DNA of 8,057 nt. Origin: Thioalkalivibrio sp. (lineage in GTDB: Bacteria > Pseudomonadota > Gammaproteobacteria > Ectothiorhodospirales > Ectothiorhodospiraceae). The stretch spans positions 1-8,057 of the forward strand of contig PUOZ01000026.1 in assembly GCA_003553165.1 (NCBI GenBank). Reading direction: 5' to 3'. The translations under genes and the position numbers were made by a program. The notes beneath the pieces are model-generated. The model was not told where the DNA came from. It saw nothing but the letters and a program-made list of their open reading frames with translations, and ran no database searches. Below, in pieces: positions 1 to 4,578 of this stretch (position 1 is the stretch's first letter; each line of letters opens with the position of its first letter).

Positions 1-518
1 ACGGCGGCCGCATCCCGGTACTCGACCCGGATGGGCCCGAGTTGCGACAGCCAGCCCCGGATCTCGACACCATAGCGGTGCGCCAGATATCGCTTCGCGA
101 CACCGCCGGCCGCCACCCGCAGCGCGGTCTCGCGCGCGGAACTGCGGCCGCCGCCCCGGTAATCCCGAAACCCGTATTTCTGGTGGTAGGTGTAGTCGGC
201 GTGGCCGGGACGGAAGCGGTCCTTGATGTCACCGTAATCCTTCGACCGCTGGTCGACATTCTCGATCAGCAGCCCGATCGGAGCGCCCGTGGTCAGGCCC
301 TCGAACACGCCGGAGAGGATGCGTACCTGGTCCGGCTCGCGGCGCTGGGTGGTGTGGCGCGACTGCCCGGGGCGGCGCCGGTCAAGGTCGCCCTGCAGAT
401 CCTCCTCGCACAAAGGAAGACCCGGAGGGCAGCCGTCGACAATGGCTCCCAGCGCCTGGCCATGGCTCTCGCCGAAAGTGGTGACGACGAATGACTTTCC
501 GAAGCTGTTTCCCGACAT
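1..518 (-). CDS. aroC: Chorismate synthase, N-terminal part (cut by window edge)
   Basis: Chorismate synthase converts 5-enolpyruvylshikimate-3-phosphate to chorismate, the last shikimate-pathway step, in the cytoplasm using reduced FMN. The window holds 172 complete codons, about half of the usual 350-370 residues; the C-terminal half lies beyond the left edge. The start is the ATG at 518-516, which gives MSGNSFGK and aligns directly with the E. coli N-terminus. Visible family signatures are TTFGESHG (residues 13-20, with the conserved His19), [20 protein letters not shown] (45-64), RPGHADYTY (103-111, His106) and [10 protein letters not shown] (122-131). No convincing Shine-Dalgarno sequence precedes the start; a TACACT box lies six bases upstream (see findings). 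In E. coli aroC follows prmB directly, whereas here prmB is on the same strand but 2.85 kb away. Identification is secure from motif content. Confidence 0.97.
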   Translation of the reverse strand, partial: MSGNSFGKSFVVTTFGESHGQALGAIVDGCPPGLPLCEEDLQGDLDRRRPGQSRHTTQRREPDQVRILSGVFEGLTTGAPIGLLIENVDQRSKDYGDIKDRFRPGHADYTYHQKYGFRDYRGGGRSSARETALRVAAGGVAKRYLAHRYGVEIRGWLSQLGPIRVEYRDAAA

Positions 519-524
519 CGGCGT

Positions 525-530
525 AGTGTA
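525..530 (-). promoter_or_regulatory. Possible -10 box of aroC (TACACT)
   Basis: On the minus strand TACACT ends six bases before the aroC ATG, so a transcript using it would begin at about the A of the start codon. No good -35 hexamer is found 16-18 bases upstream. This is a weak call based on one hexamer and its position. Confidence 0.25.
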
Positions 531-612
531 GCCCGAGCCTGCCTGCGGTGGGTATTGTCCAGACTGCCCTCTTCCGACCGTTCTGCCGAACGCCATGGCT
601 TATCGTCCCGAG

Positions 613-657
613 GGGTGCTCGCGCCCGTAATCGTTAAATCCATGCTGAAAAGCACCC
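613..657. repeat. 7-base inverted repeat with 31-base loop
   Basis: GGGTGCT at 613-619 is perfectly complementary to AGCACCC at 651-657, enclosing 31 bases; G612 and T658 could add a wobble pair in plus-strand RNA. In plus-strand RNA, GGGTG (613-617) could instead pair with CGCCC (622-626) around a CTCG tetraloop. The two pairings exclude each other. It may be an RNA element, a protein site, or chance in GC-rich DNA. Confidence 0.4.
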
Positions 658-665
658 TATGGAAC

Positions 666-691
666 CCGCGCAAGCCCGGTGCGGTCTTTTT
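666..691 (+). terminator. Terminator-like hairpin upstream of the cyclase gene
   Basis: In plus-strand RNA, CCGCGC (666-671) pairs with GGTGCGG bases 679-684 (six pairs including one G-U), with loop AAGCCCG, followed by TCTTTTT (685-691). That is the shape of a rho-independent terminator. No plus-strand gene lies before it in the window, because aroC is on the other strand. It would therefore end an unannotated short RNA or act as an attenuator ahead of the cyclase gene. The stem is short, so this could be coincidence. Confidence 0.4.
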
Positions 692-706
692 CGCCGAGGA
701 ACGGCG

Positions 707-712
707 TATGAT
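707..712 (+). promoter_or_regulatory. Possible -10 box of cyclase gene (TATGAT)
   Basis: TATGAT matches the sigma-70 -10 consensus at five of six positions and would give a leader of about 53 bases. The bases 16-18 upstream do not resemble a -35 box, so an activator or another promoter would be needed. An 11-base palindrome AGACGCCGTCT (739-749) lies in the predicted leader and could be a small operator or hairpin. Confidence 0.35.
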
Positions 713-760
713 GAAAGCAATCTGAGCGCGCCCCGGAGAGACGCCGTCTTCAAGGGCAGG

Positions 761-767
761 AAGGAGG
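761..767 (+). promoter_or_regulatory. Ribosome binding site of cyclase gene
   Basis: AAGGAGG is a near-perfect Shine-Dalgarno sequence four bases before the ATG at 772, and fixes that start. It is the strongest ribosome binding site in the window, suggesting efficient initiation. Confidence 0.8.
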
Positions 768-771
768 CGTC

Positions 772-2826
772 ATGTCCGTTACCGGGCAGCACGAAGGGTT
801 CTCGCCAGCCACTCTCCCAAACCACGACCTGTCGCGGATGCTTCTGGACAACCTCGCCACGGGCGTGTTCGGCATCGACCGCGCAGGCAGGTTCACCTTC
901 GTGAACCAGGCCGCCGTACGACTGTTCGGCTTCGCCGCACCCGACGCCGTACTGGGCAAGGAGAGCCACTCGCTGACCAGCCATGCCAACGATCTCGGGA
1001 TCCATTACAACGATTCCGACTGCCCGATCTATCGCGTCATGTCCACCGGTGAACCACTGGAGAGCGGCACGGACACCTTTCGACGCGTCGACGGCAGTCC
1101 CTTCTTCGCACAGGTACACGCGGTACCGCTGAAGGACGGCGCGGGCGAGGTCTGTGGCGCGGTCGTGGCCATCGAAGACATCACCGAGCGCCTCTTCCGG
1201 GAACGCACGCTGGCCCAGTACAAGGCCGTGTTCGAGGCCTCCCGCGATGCGATCGTGCTCCACGACCAGCGCGTCATCGTGCACTGCAACCCTGCCAGCG
1301 TCGCCCTTTTTGGCGCCAGCGGGCCAGCCGATCTGATCGGCCGGCATCCCGGCGGCTGCTCGCCGGAATTCCAGCCCGATGGGAGAACCTCGCGGGAGGC
1401 CGCGGATGGCTACACGAAACAGGCGCTGTCACAGGGGTCGGTGGCCTATGAATGGCTCTGCCGGGCGCTGAACGGACGCACCTTCCCGAGCGAGGTCATG
1501 CTCAGCCGGGTCGATCTCCCCGAAGGTCCGATCCTGCAGGCGGTGATCCGCGACATCACGGACAGGCAGGTGGCGGAACGGGCACTGCGGCGCAGCGAGT
1601 CCGAACTGGCTGCAGCCCAGGAGATCGCGCAACTCGGTAACTGGACCTGGGACATCGCCGGCGGGACGCTCGCCTGGTCGGATGAGGTCTATCGCATTTT
1701 CGGGGTGCAGCCCGCCAATTTCAGCCCGAATTACAGCGACTTTCTGTCTTTCGTTCATCCGGCGGACCGGGAACGGGTGACCGCTGCGATCGACCTCGCA
1801 CTTAACGGTCCTGGTGACTACGACCTGGAGCACCGGATCCTGCGCGCGGATGGCAGCCAGCGCACGGTGCATGAACGGGGCCGCATCGTGCGCGACGCCG
1901 CCGGAAAGCCGCTGCGCATGCGGGGCACCGTCCAGGACGTGACCGAACGCCGGGCCCTGGAAGACCAGCTTCGTTACGAACGTGATCTCGGGGAGACGGT
2001 ACTCGAGGGGCTGCCCGCGATCTTCTTCCTCCTCGACGAGGGGGGACGTCCGATCCGCTGGAACCGGAATCTCGAGACGGTCATCGGGATACCGGCGGAC
2101 GGCATCGGCGGACACAGGGCCATCGAATGCGTCGACCCGGCCGACCGGCACCGGGTTGCCGCGGCAATCAGGAAAACGCTGGACGAGGGGTCGGGCGATG
2201 TCGAGGCGGGACTCCTGTCGCGCCATGGCTGGCCGATCCCCTATTACTTGACGGGCAACCGGGTCGAGCTCGCCAACGAGGTCTTCCTGGTGGGCTTTGG
2301 AGTGGACCTCTCGGAGCGCAGGCGCCTGGAGCTGGAGTTGGAACGCCAGGCTTCCCACGACCGGCTGACCGGCCTCTACAACCGCTGGAAGTTCGAGGAG
2401 GCCCTGAACCTCGAGACGGAGCGCGCGCGCCGCTATGGGACGGCGTTCTCCCTGATCATGTTCGACATCGACCGGTTCAAGCAGGTCAACGACACCTACG
2501 GACACGACGTCGGCGACACGGTGCTCCAGGAAATGGCCGCCGTGGTGGGCCAGCAAATCCGCCGTACCGATGTGCTGGCCCGGTGGGGCGGTGAGGAGTT
2601 CATGATCCTGCTGCCCGAGACCGGCCGGGAACATGCAAGATGGCTCGCGGAGGCTACGAGGGCCCGGGTGGCGCAAACGGACTTCCCCGGCCCGGGCCGG
2701 CTGACGATCAGTCTCGGGGTTACGGAATACCTCAATGGCGAGACGCTCTCCACCCTGCTCAAACGCGTCGACCAGGCGATGTATGAGGCCAAGCAGCGCG
2801 GACGCGACTGCACCGTCGCCGCATGA
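772..2826 (+). CDS. Diguanylate cyclase with four PAS domains
   Basis: This 684-residue protein is predicted to make c-di-GMP from two GTP, with PAS domains sensing the input. No signal peptide or membrane segment is evident, so it should be cytoplasmic. I read four PAS modules: about 21-140 (ending DITER), 144-266 (ending DITDR), 280-393 (PAS_3-like, WTWDI start, ending DVTER) and 405-518 (ending DLSER). The GGDEF domain spans about 522-684. It carries FDIDRFK (564-570), NDTYGHDVGD (573-582) and the active-site GGEEF (606-610). An inhibitory I-site RxxD (Arg597-Asp600) stands five residues before GGEEF, so product feedback is expected. PAS1 contains a Cys-Pro segment (DSDCPIYR, Cys84). The ligand is unknown. 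The rhodanese gene follows after 88 bases with no clear terminator, so the two are probably cotranscribed. Activity is inferred from intact motifs. Confidence 0.93.
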   Translation: MSVTGQHEGFSPATLPNHDLSRMLLDNLATGVFGIDRAGRFTFVNQAAVRLFGFAAPDAVLGKESHSLTSHANDLGIHYNDSDCPIYRVMSTGEPLESGTDTFRRVDGSPFFAQVHAVPLKDGAGEVCGAVVAIEDITERLFRERTLAQYKAVFEASRDAIVLHDQRVIVHCNPASVALFGASGPADLIGRHPGGCSPEFQPDGRTSREAADGYTKQALSQGSVAYEWLCRALNGRTFPSEVMLSRVDLPEGPILQAVIRDITDRQVAERALRRSESELAAAQEIAQLGNWTWDIAGGTLAWSDEVYRIFGVQPANFSPNYSDFLSFVHPADRERVTAAIDLALNGPGDYDLEHRILRADGSQRTVHERGRIVRDAAGKPLRMRGTVQDVTERRALEDQLRYERDLGETVLEGLPAIFFLLDEGGRPIRWNRNLETVIGIPADGIGGHRAIECVDPADRHRVAAAIRKTLDEGSGDVEAGLLSRHGWPIPYYLTGNRVELANEVFLVGFGVDLSERRRLELELERQASHDRLTGLYNRWKFEEALNLETERARRYGTAFSLIMFDIDRFKQVNDTYGHDVGDTVLQEMAAVVGQQIRRTDVLARWGGEEFMILLPETGREHARWLAEATRARVAQTDFPGPGRLTISLGVTEYLNGETLSTLLKRVDQAMYEAKQRGRDCTVAA

Positions 2827-2839
2827 GGAGCCAGGTGGA

Positions 2840-2857
2840 GCGGGTTGTTCTTCCCGC
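2840..2857 (+). repeat. Small hairpin between cyclase and rhodanese genes
   Basis: GCGGG (2840-2844) pairs with CCCGC (2853-2857) around an 8-base pyrimidine-rich loop. No T tract follows, so it is not a convincing terminator. It lies in the 88-base gap and may be a processing or stability element, or chance. Confidence 0.3.
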
Positions 2858-2903
2858 CGCGGCCGTGCATCCTGGCCGGCGACGCCGATTGATGGTCACC
2901 AAC

Positions 2904-2909
2904 GAGGGA
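2904..2909 (+). promoter_or_regulatory. Ribosome binding site of rhodanese gene
   Basis: GAGGGA lies five bases before the ATG at 2915. It decides the start: the reading frame is open further upstream, into the cyclase gene, but that extension has no ribosome binding site and does not look like protein. Confidence 0.65.
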
Positions 2910-2914
2910 CCGCG

Positions 2915-3340
2915 ATGACCGCAGCACTCCCGAGAAGAGTCACGCCGCAGCAGGCGTTCGAAAGCCTGGAGAAACGCCCAAGGGATCTCCTGGTGGACAT
3001 CCGTTCGACCATGGAATACCTGTTCGTGGGCCACCCCGTCGGAGCGGTGCACATTCCCTGGATCGATGAACCGGATTGGGTCGAAAACCCGCATTTCGTT
3101 GCCCAGGTCCGCAAACTGCTCCTCGGCGGCATCGGTGACGAGGGCGAGGACGCCCCCGCCGTATTTCTGATCTGCCGCAGCGGGAAACGGTCGCTGGCTG
3201 CCGGACAGGCTCTGATCGCGGAAGGAATCGACAACGTCTTTTCGGTGGACGAGGGGTTCGAAGGGCCGCTGGACAGCGAGCACCGCCGTTCCACGACTGC
3301 GGGCTGGCGCTTTCACGGCCTGCCCTGGGAACAGTGCTGA
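2915..3340 (+). CDS. Single-domain rhodanese-like sulfurtransferase
   Basis: This 141-residue protein is one rhodanese domain. Rhodaneses carry sulfane sulfur as a persulfide on a loop cysteine and pass it between donors and acceptors. The features are LLVDIRS (25-31), the HIPW segment (46-49), and the active loop CRSGKRS (87-93) with catalytic Cys87, a six-residue loop of sulfurtransferase type rather than a phosphatase-type loop. The tail GFEGPLD...GWRFHGLPW (114-138) is a pattern I associate with small bacterial rhodaneses. There is no signal peptide, so it is probably cytoplasmic. The last residue, Cys141, is a second cysteine. It follows the cyclase gene on the same strand and converges on prmB, leaving 30 bases with no clear terminator. 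The sulfur donor and acceptor are not evident. Confidence 0.9.
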   Translation: MTAALPRRVTPQQAFESLEKRPRDLLVDIRSTMEYLFVGHPVGAVHIPWIDEPDWVENPHFVAQVRKLLLGGIGDEGEDAPAVFLICRSGKRSLAAGQALIAEGIDNVFSVDEGFEGPLDSEHRRSTTAGWRFHGLPWEQC

Positions 3341-3370
3341 ACCCCGACGCGGCAACGGTGGAATGGCCCC

Positions 3371-4261
3371 TTAGCCAGGCAGTTGGTCCCGTGCCAGCAG
3401 GAAGACGCCCTCGCCGCCCCCGGCGAACTCCAGCCAGGTGAACGGCAATTCCGGAAAGGCGGCCTCCAGCGCCGGCTGGCTGTTGCCGACCTCGACGATC
3501 AACACGCCCCCCGCGTTCAGCCGGGTCTTCGCCCCGGCCAGTATGCGCCTGACGATGTCCAGGCCGTCCGCCCCCGCGGCAAGGCCCAGCGACGGCTCGT
3601 GCCGGTACTCGGGCGCCAGTGTCGCCATCTCGCCGGCGTCGACGTATGGCGGGTTGGAAACGATCAGGTCGAACCCGGGCGCGGCTGAGAGACCCTCGAA
3701 GACATCGCTGACAGCCAGCGTCACGCGTTCTTCCAGACCATGCTCCCGCACGTTGCGACGTGCCACCGCGAGCGCGTCGGGCGACACGTCGGCGAGCCAG
3801 ATCTCGGCCTCGGGCAGCACCGTGGCCGTTGCAAGTCCGATACAGCCGCTTCCGGTGCAGAGGTCCAGCACACTGCCGATGGTATCGGGGTCGAGCCATG
3901 GGCTGAAGCCTGCCTCGATCAGCTCAGCGATCGGCGAACGCGGGATCAGGACACGCTCATCGACGTAAAACGGCAGTCCCATGAACCAGGCCTCGCGGGT
4001 GATGTAGGCAGCGGGTTTCCGCGTGGCAATCCGCATGCGCAGCGACGCTTCGACGCGGCGCCGCTCGGCGGGTGCCAGACAGCTGTCCCACCAGGCTTCC
4101 GGAAGATCCAGCGGCAGGGCCAGGGCATGCAGTACCAGCCAGGCCGCTTCGTCGATCGCGTTATCGGTCCCGTGACCGAAACTCAGCCGGACGGCTCGGA
4201 ACTGACTGGCGCCGAAACGAATGAAATCGCGGATCGTGCGCAGATCTGTGACCGGATCCAT
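3371..4261 (-). CDS. prmB: Ribosomal protein uL3 glutamine N5-methyltransferase
   Basis: PrmB methylates a glutamine of ribosomal protein uL3 (L3) using S-adenosylmethionine; in E. coli this is Gln150. The 296-residue protein is close to the E. coli length of about 310. Residues 1-95 form the substrate-recognition part. The SAM-binding fold has DLCTGSGCIG (133-142), and NPPY (203-206) is the signature of methyltransferases acting on amide nitrogen. RVLIPRSP (103-110) and EYRHEPSLGLAAGADGLDI (218-236) match PrmB and separate it from PrmC/HemK, which reads PRPDTE at the first of these. FTWLEF (274-279) is also typical. The ATG at 4261 has a weak AGG ribosome binding site about six bases upstream. 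The usual partner aroC is on the same strand but separated by two plus-strand genes. Confidence 0.96.
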   Translation of the reverse strand: MDPVTDLRTIRDFIRFGASQFRAVRLSFGHGTDNAIDEAAWLVLHALALPLDLPEAWWDSCLAPAERRRVEASLRMRIATRKPAAYITREAWFMGLPFYVDERVLIPRSPIAELIEAGFSPWLDPDTIGSVLDLCTGSGCIGLATATVLPEAEIWLADVSPDALAVARRNVREHGLEERVTLAVSDVFEGLSAAPGFDLIVSNPPYVDAGEMATLAPEYRHEPSLGLAAGADGLDIVRRILAGAKTRLNAGGVLIVEVGNSQPALEAAFPELPFTWLEFAGGGEGVFLLARDQLPG

Positions 4262-4410
4262 AGGAAGCCTGCAGGAACGAAGTTGCCGGAAACCGCGCGG
4301 ACTGACCAGGACACACCAGCGGCGTCAAGGTTTCACGCTCATGCTGGCATCCCCACGCGGATTGCCGCACTCTACAACATTCCGGTTGCAGGAGCCGCAG
4401 CGCAAAGGCT

Positions 4411-4431
4411 GGGATGCGCGCAGGGATGCGC
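4411..4431 (+). repeat. Direct repeat GGGATGCGC x2, 12-base period
   Basis: GGGATGCGC occurs at 4411-4419 and again at 4423-4431. The copies are one helical turn or slightly more apart and lie just upstream of and overlapping the -35 region of the TATAAT box at 4452. That is where a class of activators binding tandem half-sites would sit. The regulator is unknown. Confidence 0.4.
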
Positions 4432-4451
4432 ACTTGGTCCGTGGGCTTTCG

Positions 4452-4457
4452 TATAAT
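4452..4457 (+). promoter_or_regulatory. -10 box (TATAAT) of EAL-protein gene
   Basis: A perfect sigma-70 -10 hexamer in otherwise very GC-rich sequence, oriented toward the EAL gene. Transcription would begin near 4464, giving a leader of about 115 bases. No good -35 box sits at 16-18 bases: the hexamer at 4429-4434 is CGCACT, and TTGGTC at 4434-4439 is only 12 bases away. This suggests an activator-dependent promoter. Confidence 0.5.
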
Positions 4458-4469
4458 CGGGCTTTGCGG

Positions 4470-4484
4470 TGGCACGAACGCCGC
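4470..4484 (+). promoter_or_regulatory. Sigma-54-like -24/-12 element
   Basis: TGGCACG-AACG-CCGC matches the -24 half of the sigma-54 consensus (TGGCACG) exactly and keeps the invariant GG-N10-GC spacing. The -12 half reads CCGC instead of TTGC. Transcription from it would begin near 4496. It is a candidate only, because the weak -12 half may not support activity. Confidence 0.3.
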
Positions 4485-4566
4485 GAAGGCCGCTGGCGGA
4501 CGCGCAGGGGCCATTCGGTGAAACCCCGCCGGCCGATCAACGCGCAGGCGCCGCGCGCAAGGCCGC

Positions 4567-4573
4567 AAGAGGG
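4567..4573 (+). promoter_or_regulatory. Ribosome binding site of EAL-protein gene
   Basis: AAGAGGG has its GAGG core six bases before the ATG at 4579. An in-frame TTG at 4576 is only two bases from the site, so ATG 4579 is the better start. Confidence 0.65.
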
Positions 4574-4578
4574 CATTG

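Larger units (their letters stand above)
519..771. other. Divergent intergenic region aroC / cyclase
   Basis: This 253-base stretch separates the divergent starts of aroC and the PAS-GGEEF gene, so it should hold promoters for both. I see no coding sequence that looks real. From left to right it contains a TACACT box on the minus strand (530-525), a 7-base inverted repeat (613-619 with 651-657), a terminator-like hairpin with a T tract on the plus strand (666-691), a TATGAT box (707-712), a small 11-base palindrome (739-749) and a strong ribosome binding site (761-767). None of the -10-like boxes has a good -35 partner. Confidence 0.6.
4262..4578. other. Divergent intergenic region prmB / EAL-protein gene
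   Basis: These 317 bases lie between the divergent starts of prmB and the EAL-protein gene. I see no credible gene, tRNA or known riboswitch. The right half carries the signals for the EAL gene: a 9-base direct repeat (4411-4431), a perfect TATAAT (4452-4457), a sigma-54-like element (4470-4484) and a GC-rich leader of about 115 bases with several possible small hairpins, for example GGGG (4507-4510) with CCCC (4524-4527). No good promoter for prmB is recognisable on the minus strand. Confidence 0.6.

Noticed and set aside
1429..2676. A 415-codon open frame on the minus strand opposite the cyclase gene
   Set aside because: The plus-strand frame encodes clear PAS and GGEEF motifs; the antisense product is low in recognisable structure and is a composition effect.
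2735..2914. In-frame upstream extension of the rhodanese into the cyclase gene
   Set aside because: It would overlap the cyclase GGDEF end in another frame, lacks a ribosome binding site, and the rhodanese domain begins just after the ATG at 2915, which has one.
2892..2918. An eight-codon mini-ORF (ATG 2892, TGA 2916-2918) overlapping the rhodanese start
   Set aside because: It could couple translation, but it has no ribosome binding site of its own and is short enough to be chance.
3341..3370. A shared terminator between rhodanese and prmB
   Set aside because: The 30 bases show no stem with a T tract on either strand.
4417..4548. The 8-mer CGCGCAGG three times in the prmB/EAL intergenic region (4417, 4501, 4541)
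   Set aside because: The same 8-mer also occurs inside coding sequence, near 880 and near 4839, so it is a common GC-rich word here rather than a specific site.
4461..4575. A tRNA or a GEMM c-di-GMP riboswitch in the EAL-gene leader
   Set aside because: There is no cloverleaf, no T-arm sequence and no CCA end, and the conserved GEMM core segments are absent.
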